From assembly GCA_016930795.1 (NCBI GenBank), contig JAFGFY010000113.1, positions 1-40,500 of the forward strand: DNA of 40,500 nucleotides, given 5' to 3'. The stretch is from Deltaproteobacteria bacterium. Lineage in GTDB: Bacteria > Desulfobacterota > DSM-4660 > Desulfatiglandales > HGW-15. This document shows positions 1-9,251 of this stretch, in pieces. The position numbers and the translations under genes were made by a program. The notes beneath the pieces are model-generated. The model did not search any database, was not told the DNA's origin, and saw only the letters and a list, made by a program, of their open reading frames with translations. Numbering within the stretch: the stretch's first letter is position 1; each line of letters starts with the position of its first letter.

Positions 1-158
1 CTAAAACGAGTTAAGGGAATAGTCCATGCCGCATTTCACATCAGATCAATCAAGAATTCCATAAAAAAGTCATAAGTATGAGTCTCAGAGAGTATGTTAC
101 GAGACCCTGGAGTTTCTAGATTCAATATCTCTGGTTCTTCTCCCAATGAATCAACCGA
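1..158. other. left edge, no gene seen
   Basis: This short AT-rich stretch lies downstream of the minus-strand kinase gene. I see no convincing reading frame, T-run terminator or repeat in it. A gene ending here would have to enter from outside the window. Confidence 0.4.
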
Positions 159-1754
159 TCAACGATGTCTAACATGCTCATTCAAAACAGTTTCGATATC
201 ACTCAACACCCTGTTCATATCCAGAGGTTTTGTGATGATCAGTTCGAACCCTGACCTCTCCTCAGGCCTGGGGGGCTCTTCAGCCATCCTGTCGGTAATG
301 AGTGCCATGGGTTGATCTCCATTCATTCTCCTTATCTTCTGGATCACAGCATCTCTCTTCACCTTCACAATGTCTAAGCCCACAAGAATCAGATCAAATT
401 TTTTCTTCTTCAGTATATGCAGCCCTTGCCGGACGCTGCCGGTTGGCACAACCCTGTATCCTTTACTTACGAATACCTCCAGCAAAATTCTGTTCAGAAT
501 CACTTCAGATTCAATAATAAGAATGCGGGCATATTTTGCTCTTTTTTTAGAAACCCGACTCTTTGATTTCTGATCTACCCTCGCAGTAGGAAATCTAACG
601 GCAAATGTAGTCCCCAGGCCTTTTTCCGAGGTAAACTCCATTTCTCCCCTATGCTTTTCGACGATGGCATAGGATAGGCTAAGCCCCAGACCAAGCCGAT
701 CTTTCCCTTTGGTAGTAAAAAAGGGATCCAATACCCTGTCTTGGATGGTTTCGGAAATCCCGACCCCGCTATCCTGGACATAGATATGGGCATACCCGGC
801 ATTCTCTTCTATCGTGACATAGAGATCTCCTCCCCGGGGCATCGCCTCCACAGCGTTGACGATTAAACAGGTCATGAGATCCTGAATTTCACCTGAATCT
901 CCTTGAACAGGAGGGACAGACCTGAGATAAGTCTTCAGATTGATTTCTTGCTTGTGTGTCTCAATAAACTCCTTTATTGTCGGATTAACAACCGAAACGG
1001 CTGCCTTGACGGCTTTTCTCAAATCAACAAGGTCATCACGCGAAGGGTTATCCTTTGGCACTGAAAAACCTTCCAATTTACTTATGGTATACAGTGTCTC
1101 CTTTGACACAGATTCTATATGTTCCAGTATTTTTGTCAGGGTCACCGGTTCAGAGTTCACCATTTCCTTGATCTGCTGAATATCTCTACTCACAACCAGG
1201 GCATCTTGACTCAGCTTCTTGGTTATTCCCGAAACCATAGTCATAAGGGCTTCCCTTTTTTTGGATTCAATCTTTTGCCTTTCCTCTCTTTTCCTCTCTT
1301 CAAGCAATGTCAGGTTTGTAACAAAGGCCCTTCGCCCATTATGTCTGATCTTTCTGACCCTTGCCTCAAAACATCTCCTTTCCCCGACCTTTGTGAGTAG
1401 ATCCAATTCGTATTGTGACAGAACCTTTTTTCCTGAAAGCCGTTTATCGTGCAGGTCTCTCACCTTCTTCTTCAAATCCGGGGGGACGAAATCCAGTAGT
1501 CTATGACCCACGACCTCCTCCGAGGCATAAGCCAAGTCTTCCAGGAACTCTCTGTTGGCAGCAACGATTCTCCCTTCTTGTTCGAGAAGAATTCCAGCGG
1601 GAAGAGAATCAAACAACCTGTCTCTACCTCTCAACTCCTTCTGGAGATCGTTATACCCTCTTTTTGAGGAGATAAGTTTCTCCTTAAGTCCCTCATTCTC
1701 CCTTTTGAGTTCCTCAAACCTCTCTCGCCAGTAATTGTTCCGTGCCTTCTGCAT
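159..1754 (-). CDS. PAS hybrid sensor kinase with degenerate phosphotransfer sites
   Basis: A 531-residue cytoplasmic signalling protein with no signal peptide or membrane segment. Order of parts: a coiled coil (about 5-45), a PAS domain (about 46-150), a dimerisation helix region (about 165-230), a HATPase_c domain (about 285-390) and a C-terminal receiver domain (about 410-528). The ATP-binding boxes look intact: N300 in the N box, DSGVGI at 328-333, FFTT at 345-348 and GLGL at 355-358. The H box, however, reads GITKKLSQ, with K179 where the phospho-accepting His is expected. The receiver has E415/S416 in place of the acidic pair and G459 in place of the phospho-accepting Asp, while K509 is kept. 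It may therefore bind ATP or partners without classical phosphorelay. An AAAGGAGA Shine-Dalgarno sits about 12 nt before the ATG. No partner regulator is adjacent. Confidence 0.85.
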   Translation of the reverse strand: MQKARNNYWRERFEELKRENEGLKEKLISSKRGYNDLQKELRGRDRLFDSLPAGILLEQEGRIVAANREFLEDLAYASEEVVGHRLLDFVPPDLKKKVRDLHDKRLSGKKVLSQYELDLLTKVGERRCFEARVRKIRHNGRRAFVTNLTLLEERKREERQKIESKKREALMTMVSGITKKLSQDALVVSRDIQQIKEMVNSEPVTLTKILEHIESVSKETLYTISKLEGFSVPKDNPSRDDLVDLRKAVKAAVSVVNPTIKEFIETHKQEINLKTYLRSVPPVQGDSGEIQDLMTCLIVNAVEAMPRGGDLYVTIEENAGYAHIYVQDSGVGISETIQDRVLDPFFTTKGKDRLGLGLSLSYAIVEKHRGEMEFTSEKGLGTTFAVRFPTARVDQKSKSRVSKKRAKYARILIIESEVILNRILLEVFVSKGYRVVPTGSVRQGLHILKKKKFDLILVGLDIVKVKRDAVIQKIRRMNGDQPMALITDRMAEEPPRPEERSGFELIITKPLDMNRVLSDIETVLNEHVRHR

Positions 1755-2056
1755 AAAGACTCATCTCTCCTTTCCTGCTCATACGGGAGACTTTTATTAG
1801 AATAGAGGGCTCATCATTGCTGTCCAAGAATAGTCCAAAATGGGCTTGATGCCCATAGATATATGCCGTATCATACCCCCGACATTAAAGACAACCTGCC
1901 CATATCCGTTGCCCTTTGTCAATAGGGTCTTATACTTTTTTTTCTCTCCTGAATGAGGGATTTATGGTGGTATAAAACGCATGAAATATGACCATAACAA
2001 TTACTTGACAAACCTGTCAGACGCAATCGGTTTTAGAAACGGAGATCGGAGTTAAC
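1755..2056. other. divergent intergenic region, kinase / dnaE
   Basis: Three hundred bases separate two divergent genes, so promoters for both should lie here. A TTGACA hexamer at 2005-2010 points toward dnaE, but no good -10 box follows at normal spacing. A reverse-strand TTGACA at 1917-1922 points toward the kinase, also without a clear -10. No RNA gene or strong hairpin was seen. Confidence 0.4.
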
Positions 2057-5000
2057 ATGACTGACGATTCACCTTTTGTTCAACTGCACGTGCATACAGA
2101 ATACAGCCTGTTAGACGGCGCAATCAGGATCGGACAGCTACTGGAAAAAGCCAAGAGTTACGGGATGGACGCAGTAGCTATTACCGATCACGGGAATATG
2201 TTCGGTGCGGTTCAGCTCTTTGATCAGGCCTCAAAGGTCGGGATTCAACCTATTTTGGGCTGCGAGGTCTATGTCGCTCCAGGTCATCGCAAGGACCGGG
2301 GCCCTTCACCGGATGGCGGTCCCAACGCTCATCACCTCGTCCTTTTGGTGATGAATCAGCTGGGATACAAAAATCTAAGCCGACTCGTGACCCTTGGTCA
2401 TTTGGAGGGATTTTATTACCATCCCCGGATTGATAAAGAACTTTTGATAGAGTACAATGGAGGCCTGATCGCCCTGTCTGCCTGCCTAAAAGGGATCGTT
2501 CCCTACCTCATTAACTCCGGTCGCATCGAAGAGGCCAAGCAAAAGGCCATGGAGTTGGCCTCCATTTTTGACAACAACCGCTTCTACCTCGAAATTCAGG
2601 CCAACACCATGCCCGAACAGACCAGAGTGAACAGCGTTCTCCAGGAACTCTCCCGTGAACTCTCCATCCCCTCGGTAGCCACAAACGATTGTCACTACCT
2701 CAACAGAGAGGATTCGGAGGCCCATGACGTCCTCCTCTGCATTCAGACAGGTAAAATGGTGGATGATCCTAATCGTATGAGGTTTTCCACCGATGAACTT
2801 TTCTTCAAAACCCGGGAAGAGATGGTCGATTCCCTTGGCGCAGGGGACTTTAGCGAAGCCCTTGACAACACCATGGATATCGCTCGTCGTTGCGAATACA
2901 TGATGGAATTCGGCCAGTACAAGTACCCTGTATTCACTGCCTCCAAGGGAAAAAGCCTGGATGATATGCTTTCTGAAGAAGCCCGAAAGGGTCTCAAAGA
3001 ACGGCTCGCTCATTTGCAAGTGGAAGTAGGAGCCGGTCTTTCACCGGAATTAAGGAAGGAATACGAGGAAAGACTCGCCTTTGAGCTAAATGTCATTACA
3101 GATATGGGGTTTTCAGGCTACTTTCTTATCGTGGCGGACTTTATTGATTACGCTCAACGCTCAAATATTCCGGTGGGCCCGGGGCGAGGATCAGCGGCCG
3201 GCTCCCTGGTGGCTTATGCTCTCCGCATTACCAATATCGATCCGATCAAATATGGACTCCTCTTTGAAAGGTTCCTCAATCCAGGGCGTATCAGCATGCC
3301 TGACATTGATATTGATTTCTGTATAAACGGCAGAGATGACGTCATCAGATATGTCACCGAAAAATACGGCAGAGAGAACGTGAGCCAAATCATCACCTTC
3401 GGTACGATGAAGGCAAAGGCCGCCATAAGAGATGTGGGACGCACCCTGGGGATCCCTTACGCCGAGGTGGACAAGATTGCCAAACTGGTCCCCGAAGGGC
3501 CGAAAGTAAGCCTGGAAAAGGCTATTGAGGAAGAGCCCGCTCTAAAAAAAATGGAAAAGGGCCGGGAAAATGAAAGAAAACTCATTAAGATCTCCCGATT
3601 CCTTGAAGGTCTCTCCAGGCACGCCTCCACCCATGCCTCCGGCGTGGTCATTTCAGATAGGCCCCTTGTGGAGTATCTCCCCCTTTTTAAAGGGCCGAAC
3701 GACGAGGTCATGACCCAGTATACCATGTCTCAAATCGAGCTCCTGGGTCTGATCAAATTCGACTTTCTGGGTCTAAAGACACTGACGGTCATAAGACAGG
3801 CATTAAACCTCATTCAGGCCTCTTCCGGCCGGCAGATCGACATCGACAAAATACCCCTAGACGATGATGCCACATATCGCCTCTGCCAGGAAGGAAAGAC
3901 CACCGGTGTCTTCCAATTGGAAAGCTCAGGCATGAAGGAACTCCTCAGAAGACTGAAACCAGGGATCTTTGAGGACTTGATCGCCCTGGTCGCCTTGTAC
4001 AGACCCGGACCTCTGGGAAGCAATATGGTGGATGACTTCATACAGGGTAAACATGGCTTCACCAAGATCAAGTATTCGTTCCCGGAACTTGAGCCGATCC
4101 TGAAAGAGACCTACGGTGTGATCCTTTACCAAGAACAGGTAATGAAAATCGCCCAGGTCTTAGCCAGCTATTCGCTGGCCGAGGCCGATGAACTGAGAAA
4201 GGCCATTGGGAAAAAGAAGCTGAGAGTGATGGCCGATCATAAGGCCCGATTTTTGAAGGGTGCCGTTCAGAAAGGGCTGGATCGTAAAAAGGCCGAGCGG
4301 ATCTTTGATCTCATAGAAAAATTCGGAGGGTATGGTTTTAATAAATCCCATTCCGTGGCCTATGCCATGATTGCCTACCAAACCGCCTATCTTAAGGCCC
4401 ATTTCCCCGTCCAGTTCATGGCTGCTCTCTTGACCCAAGATATGGGAAACCAAGACAAAACCATAAAGAACATTGCTGAATGCCGTGACATGGGCATTGA
4501 GATCTTGCCTCCGGATCTCAATGAGAGCCAGGCGGATTTTGCCGTTAAAGAGGGAGCCATCCGATTTGGGCTGGCCGCAGTAAAGAATGTGGGTCTAAAA
4601 GCTGTTGAGTCCATCATCGAGGAGCGATCAAAGGGTGGGGCATTTGAGGATTTGCCGAACTTTTGTCAGAGAGTGGACGGATCAAAAGTCAATCGCAGAG
4701 TACTCGAAGGCCTCATCCAATGCGGGGCCCTTGATTTTACAGGCATTCATAGGGCCAGACTCTATGGGGCCCTCGATGAGGTCATTAGATTTTGTGGAGC
4801 TTATCAGGATCCAAACCAATTGAATATGTTCGCTTCGCTCAATGGAAATGTGGGGGATCGCGACCTTCTTGTGCTTCAGGAAATAGAGGAGTGGGATGAA
4901 AAGGAAAAACTGAGAAAAGAAAAGGAAGCATTGGGGTTCTACATCACCGGGCATCCCCTGGAACGGTTTGCGACAGAGGTAAAAGAATATGCTACCTGCA

Positions 5001-5542
5001 CCATTGAGGGGCTTACGAATATGAGAGACAAGTCTGAGGTGAAAGTCGCCGGTGTCATAGAGAACCTTAGGATCAAAAGGACCAAGCGAGGGGATAAGAT
5101 GGCTATCTTGATTCTGGAAGATCCCACAGGTTCCTCGGAAGTTGTTGTATTTCCAAGCACATTTGAGAGTTATGCGCATCTTCTTAAGGGTGACGAGCCA
5201 TTACTCGTCAGCGGAAATGCCGAAGTGGAGGGTGGCTCTGCCAAAATTATCGCCAAGGAAATCAACTCGATGGAATCAGTCCGTCAAAGGGCGGTGAAAG
5301 CGATTGAACTTCACCTTCAAGCACAGAACATATCAAGAAAGCTACTGGAAAATATTCGGGATGTCTTATTCAGATATCCGGGGGAATGTGCCGTAATTTT
5401 CAGAGTGGATACGGGGGAAGAGAAGGAGTTTATCATCCAGGCGCACAAGCACTTTAGGATCTCGCCCTGCGATGAAGTCAGAAGAGAAATCGAAGCCCTC
5501 ACAAGTGAAAAAGTCATTTGCAGATATGGAAGGAAAAATTGA
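2057..5542 (+). CDS. dnaE: DNA polymerase III subunit alpha
   Basis: The replicative polymerase of the chromosome, copying DNA within the holoenzyme at the fork. At 1161 residues it matches the usual DnaE1 length. An N-terminal PHP domain opens with H11 and H13 in LHVHTEYSLLDG and continues with ITDHGNMFG. The polymerase core has GRGSAAGSLVAY, then PDIDIDF with catalytic D416 and D418, and the third Asp, D569, in KFDFLGLKT. Fingers, helix-hairpin-helix and OB-fold (about residues 985-1080) regions follow, with a C-terminal tail. Start chosen at ATG 2057 because a GGAG ribosome site ends 5 nt upstream and the PHP motif follows at once. The gene stands alone and converges on the rhodanese gene, 13 bases separating their stop codons. 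Confidence 0.98.
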   Translation: MTDDSPFVQLHVHTEYSLLDGAIRIGQLLEKAKSYGMDAVAITDHGNMFGAVQLFDQASKVGIQPILGCEVYVAPGHRKDRGPSPDGGPNAHHLVLLVMNQLGYKNLSRLVTLGHLEGFYYHPRIDKELLIEYNGGLIALSACLKGIVPYLINSGRIEEAKQKAMELASIFDNNRFYLEIQANTMPEQTRVNSVLQELSRELSIPSVATNDCHYLNREDSEAHDVLLCIQTGKMVDDPNRMRFSTDELFFKTREEMVDSLGAGDFSEALDNTMDIARRCEYMMEFGQYKYPVFTASKGKSLDDMLSEEARKGLKERLAHLQVEVGAGLSPELRKEYEERLAFELNVITDMGFSGYFLIVADFIDYAQRSNIPVGPGRGSAAGSLVAYALRITNIDPIKYGLLFERFLNPGRISMPDIDIDFCINGRDDVIRYVTEKYGRENVSQIITFGTMKAKAAIRDVGRTLGIPYAEVDKIAKLVPEGPKVSLEKAIEEEPALKKMEKGRENERKLIKISRFLEGLSRHASTHASGVVISDRPLVEYLPLFKGPNDEVMTQYTMSQIELLGLIKFDFLGLKTLTVIRQALNLIQASSGRQIDIDKIPLDDDATYRLCQEGKTTGVFQLESSGMKELLRRLKPGIFEDLIALVALYRPGPLGSNMVDDFIQGKHGFTKIKYSFPELEPILKETYGVILYQEQVMKIAQVLASYSLAEADELRKAIGKKKLRVMADHKARFLKGAVQKGLDRKKAERIFDLIEKFGGYGFNKSHSVAYAMIAYQTAYLKAHFPVQFMAALLTQDMGNQDKTIKNIAECRDMGIEILPPDLNESQADFAVKEGAIRFGLAAVKNVGLKAVESIIEERSKGGAFEDLPNFCQRVDGSKVNRRVLEGLIQCGALDFTGIHRARLYGALDEVIRFCGAYQDPNQLNMFASLNGNVGDRDLLVLQEIEEWDEKEKLRKEKEALGFYITGHPLERFATEVKEYATCTIEGLTNMRDKSEVKVAGVIENLRIKRTKRGDKMAILILEDPTGSSEVVVFPSTFESYAHLLKGDEPLLVSGNAEVEGGSAKIIAKEINSMESVRQRAVKAIELHLQAQNISRKLLENIRDVLFRYPGECAVIFRVDTGEEKEFIIQAHKHFRISPCDEVRREIEALTSEKVICRYGRKN

Positions 5543-5555
5543 GTGAAGCCCCGCA

Positions 5556-6182
5556 TCATTTCGGGGTAATCGCATCGGGTGGATAGACGTATTTGGGGTC
5601 TATCTGGTAGGTCCAGGGGAGCCCCCACCACTGCCACCCGTCATGACGACGGTGTTCGAAGCCGTAAACCTTATGCCTGTTTGCCAGCTGGCGGTAGAAA
5701 TTGTGCTGGTTCTTATCCTCAAATGAAGGAAACAGTGCTCCTTCAAAACCATCCTTCACATCAAAGACACTTTTATAACCCGCCTCCACCAAAGCCTTGG
5801 CTGCAAGGCGGCTTCTTGTCCCGTCCCGTCCCATAATAAGGAGGTTATCCGTCTTCTTAAATGCCTTTCCTATTTCCTCCACAAAGGACTCGTTTACAGG
5901 TCCCAGCTGATAGGTGAGGGCGTCATCCTCTTTCACAAGATCGGTGCTGAAAAACATATAAGGAAAGAGATAGGCATTAAAGGGATGCCCCACAAACTGA
6001 TATTCTGCTCTGGTTCTCACATCGATCAAATAAGTATCAGGAACCGTATTGACCATGTCATAGGCTTCAATACTCAATATCCTCTTTGCCTCCTGAGCAT
6101 AGCCATGTCCATAAACCGTCGCCAGCATCACACACACCAAGCATATCATCACGAAAAAATAAAGAGCACTTCCTTTTCGCAT
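5556..6182 (-). CDS. exported rhodanese-like protein lacking the active-site Cys
   Basis: A predicted periplasmic protein with one rhodanese domain. I chose the ATG at 6182 rather than 6209: it gives a compact signal peptide (MRKGS, a hydrophobic stretch, then a likely cut near GYA/QEA) and has GGTGGGGG about 8 nt upstream. Counted from 6209 the residues are: the early rhodanese motif YLIDVRTRAEY at 60-70 and the active loop at 126-132 reading MGRDGTR. Ordinary sulfurtransferases have Cys at the position of G127, so thiol-based sulfur transfer is unlikely. The tail is rich in Trp and Tyr (GWQWWGLPWTYQIDP at 191-205), a region I recall from exported rhodanese-like proteins of sulfate reducers. 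The role may be structural or binding. It converges on dnaE. Confidence 0.8.
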   Translation of the reverse strand: MRKGSALYFFVMICLVCVMLATVYGHGYAQEAKRILSIEAYDMVNTVPDTYLIDVRTRAEYQFVGHPFNAYLFPYMFFSTDLVKEDDALTYQLGPVNESFVEEIGKAFKKTDNLLIMGRDGTRSRLAAKALVEAGYKSVFDVKDGFEGALFPSFEDKNQHNFYRQLANRHKVYGFEHRRHDGWQWWGLPWTYQIDPKYVYPPDAITPK

Positions 6183-6837
6183 AAGACACACCCCCACCGT
6201 GAAAGACATCTGATTGACAAAGAGTAATCCCCAATCCCTTCAACCGGCCCTTGGAATGTAGAAGACGGCTTTCGTTGAAAAGCCAAAGCCCGTCCGCAGT
6301 AGCTTGCTACGGATGGATAAGCTCCAATAAATTGACCCCGAACGGACTAAAGGATCACTGCCCATGTGGCTTTTAACGAGCACATATTACTATGTCATGA
6401 AGTGTAAAGGATCGATCGGCCCGAAAACCATGGCGATCAGCAATGGTAATAATCCAATATGAATCGATTTGTCAATCGAAATAGTCACTATATATCTCCC
6501 CGTATTGACAGGGAAAAACGAAGAGAAAGCCCCCATGACTCCGCGAGATTGCGTGTTCCGTCCAAGCTGTGCCTTGATACCATTCCCTGTATGGGCCGAT
6601 TCGGTATTCCGGATTCTGTATTCTAGTCTCGTGACGCAGAAGGAACTCGAACAATAAAATATCATCTATTGCAGAATTGAAGCGCCCATAGCCCTGCGCC
6701 CACCGGACTGGACTACGGAGCGCTTCATTTCTGGCATCGATACATCCTATTCTGAGTGATTAATCCTTTATGACCTTCCTTTGGATATCATAGAATACCA
6801 TCTCATTACAGACAAATCCTCAGGGTTTTCAAAGTTA

Positions 6838-6860
6838 AAAATCAGGGTTTTCCCGATTGC
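6838..6860. promoter_or_regulatory. dyad motif, copy A
   Basis: The string AATCAGGGTTTTCCCGATTG has imperfect two-fold symmetry (AATC-GGG against CCC-GATT around TTTT). A close relative lies at 8551-8572 ahead of the small helix-hairpin-helix gene; the two agree at about 19 of 22 positions. A partial copy, TCAGGGTTTTC, starts 12 bases upstream at 6830. This looks like a transcription-factor site, but no factor is assigned. Confidence 0.4.
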
Positions 6861-6896
6861 CTTTCTATTAGGGACTGTATTATTATTGGATACGTA

Positions 6897-6914
6897 CATA
6901 TGTCCGGACATATG
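6897..6914. promoter_or_regulatory. perfect 18-bp palindrome
   Basis: CATATGTCCGGACATATG is identical to its own reverse complement and is preceded by a second small palindrome, TACGTA (6891-6896). It has no loop, so it fits a dimeric protein-binding site better than an RNA hairpin. No gene starts within 400 bases, so the target is unknown. Confidence 0.35.
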
Positions 6915-7290
6915 AGACATGCCGGAAGGTGCTTTTTTCAGCCCTTTCCGACAGCAAATTGATACTCTCGCATAGAATCCATCAAATTAACCCAATCTCT
7001 ATATTCTCGCTAAAGAGGGTGAAGAATGGACCAATCGGGAGAGGGGTCTTTTTTGTTCGTACTGTGAAGGACTTATTCCTGTAACCACAAGATATTTGGC
7101 TATATCTTCCCCTGTAACCAAAGAAGCGGAGCTGTGTCTTCACTTTCACAGACTACCCCCCTCACCCAGAGACCCTTGAGCCCCCTTTTGCCCAAGGTTC
7201 TAGTATTCCATGAATCCACAACTCGAGGTATCCAACTTAATCTTTCAATCCTATTGCGCTTTGGTCTCTTTTGACCCTATAATCCCTTAA

Positions 7291-7852
<562 letters not shown>

Positions 7853-7869
<17 letters not shown>

Positions 7870-8374
7870 CACAAAGATTTGGCACTTCTCCCATGTTCTT
7901 CCCCGTTCAAAGATTGGCGCACGATGTAATATTGGACAAAATGTTGTCATCGGCCCGGACGTTTCTATCGGGACGAACTGCAATATCCAGAACAATGTCT
8001 CCGTTTATAAGGGTGTAACTCTGGAGGACGGTGTTTTTTGTGGTCCATCAATGGTCTTCACCAATGTCTACAATCCTCGAGCTGGACTCCGAAAGATGGA
8101 TCAGGCAAGACCTACACTGGTGAAAGAAGGGGCAACCCTAGGCGCCAACTCCACAATCATATGCGGGGTCACTATAGGTAAATATGCCTTTGTTGGTGCG
8201 GGTGCCCTAGTCCACAGAGATATCCCTGACTATGCCCTCGTTGTGGGAAATCCCGCTAAAAAAATCGGTTATGTCTGCCAATGTGGGGAACGCCTGCTCC
8301 ATGATCACAAATGTCCCGAATGTGGAAAAACCTATAACAAAACCCAGGAAGGCCTCGAACCAAGTCCAGATTAA
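7853..8374 (+). CDS. sugar N-acetyltransferase (WbpD type), N-terminally shortened
   Basis: A left-handed beta-helix acyltransferase of 173 residues. Hexapeptide repeats run from about residue 10 to 145 ([45 protein letters not shown]) with the family phrases [14 protein letters not shown] and [16 protein letters not shown] (as [16 protein letters not shown]). A C-terminal zinc-ribbon-like tail has CQCGE followed by CPECGK (four Cys). Known relatives acetylate the 3-amino group of UDP-amino-uronic acids. Relatives begin some 15-20 residues before the VGEGTKIW motif; here that motif comes at residue 3, and the only nearby start is TTG at 7853, inside the end of the broken dehydrogenase. No good ribosome site precedes it. 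It may be a remnant, although the catalytic body is intact. Confidence 0.75.
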
Positions 8375-8550
8375 GCCTTATTTCTAATCCCCTTTATCCT
8401 TTGATCCTCCTCATCCTTTGTCATAAAAAGAAGGAACAGATTTTTTGACATAACGCTTCTCCCAATATCTTGTGCCTAATGAGTCTATAACACTAAATAT
8501 AGGCATATAGGGTTTTTCCTTATCCAAAAAACAGGAATCTCGACATGATA

Positions 8551-8572
8551 AATGAGGGTTTCCCCGATTGAG
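8551..8572. promoter_or_regulatory. dyad motif, copy B
   Basis: AATGAGGGTTTCCCCGATTG resembles the copy at 6838-6860 and lies about 60 bases ahead of the helix-hairpin-helix gene at 8631. A looser AGGGTTTTTCCT occurs upstream at 8509-8520. The position fits control of the downstream gene. The NarL-type regulator encoded at 10158 is one possible binder, but that link is only proximity. Confidence 0.4.
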
Positions 8573-8630
8573 TCTCTCTAACGGAACAAGGTATGAGCAG
8601 AGTGGGGGGCTTGATGAAAGGAGGCGCGTT

Positions 8631-8927
8631 ATGAAAAGATCTAAAAAAATCCTGACTCTTTCTTTGGTTGTAATCGTTATTGCCGCTTTCGCTCCGGTCC
8701 TTTGGTCTCAGCAGACGCAGGAGCAGGGCTCAGAGAAAGTCAATATTAACACGGCGACTGTGGAAGAAATCGCTCAACTCAAAAATATCGGTTCAGCTTA
8801 TGCGATGCGCATTGTTGAGTACCGGCAGCAGAACGGCCCTTTTGAGAAGCCTGAGGACATATTAAAAGTAAAGGGCATTGGAGAAAAAACCTACGAGTTG
8901 AACAAAGACAAAATTACTGTAGAATAA
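8631..8927 (+). CDS. small exported helix-hairpin-helix protein (ComEA-like)
   Basis: A 98-residue protein with a signal peptide or N-terminal anchor (MKRSKKILTLSLVVIVIAAF, likely cut after the PVLWSQ region) and one ComEA-type double helix-hairpin-helix domain: VNINTATVEEIAQLKNIG, then MRIVEYRQQNGPF and ILKVKGIGEKTYEL. This fold binds double-stranded DNA without sequence specificity; in transformable bacteria ComEA pulls DNA into the periplasm. No other competence gene is in the window, so DNA uptake is unproven. Start at 8631 was chosen over the upstream in-frame start at 8568 because AAAGGAGG sits 6 nt before the ATG and the signal peptide begins there. Dyad motif copy B lies just upstream. 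Confidence 0.88.
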   Translation: MKRSKKILTLSLVVIVIAAFAPVLWSQQTQEQGSEKVNINTATVEEIAQLKNIGSAYAMRIVEYRQQNGPFEKPEDILKVKGIGEKTYELNKDKITVE

Positions 8928-9251
8928 TCTTTTTCCAAGCCCCCCTTTTTTAAAAGATACGATGCCCCAATCCAATTGACCGGAAAACAAGACCATTTCG
9001 GCCTTCAGGGCTCAACCCGGAAGTTTCCTTTGCCCTAGGTGGGACTGAAGAAAGAAGGATAATCTCCGAATTAATCGGCCATTGGAGAAACTAAGAAGCT
9101 ATACGGATAAAATGAAACCTTAAGCTAAGGGTTCGAGCTCGACAAAAAAAATTGTAAAAACCACTTTATAATAACCCCTTGGTCCCTTGAATCCTCGGCC
9201 CCTTTCTCCCAACCAATTGGGAGAAGAACTATTAAAAGGCATCCTCCCACT
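8928..9251. other. intergenic region before the kinase/regulator pair
   Basis: No gene is visible. A perfect TATAAT occurs at 9167-9172 but lacks a -35 box at normal spacing, so it is not called as a promoter. Several short pyrimidine-rich runs are present. No strong hairpin with a T-run follows the helix-hairpin-helix gene. Confidence 0.35.

Noticed and set aside
2486-3019. Long minus-strand frame (177 codons) inside dnaE
   Set aside because: It lies fully opposite the conserved dnaE coding sequence, has no ribosome site and matches no family; it is a shadow frame.
5549-5566. CCCCG/CGGGG hairpin as terminator between dnaE and the rhodanese gene
   Set aside because: The stem is only 5 bp, overlaps the rhodanese stop codon and has no T-run on either side.
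9167-9172. TATAAT as a promoter of the kinase/regulator pair
   Set aside because: No -35-like hexamer lies 15-19 bases upstream; the nearest, TCGACA, is 22 bases away.
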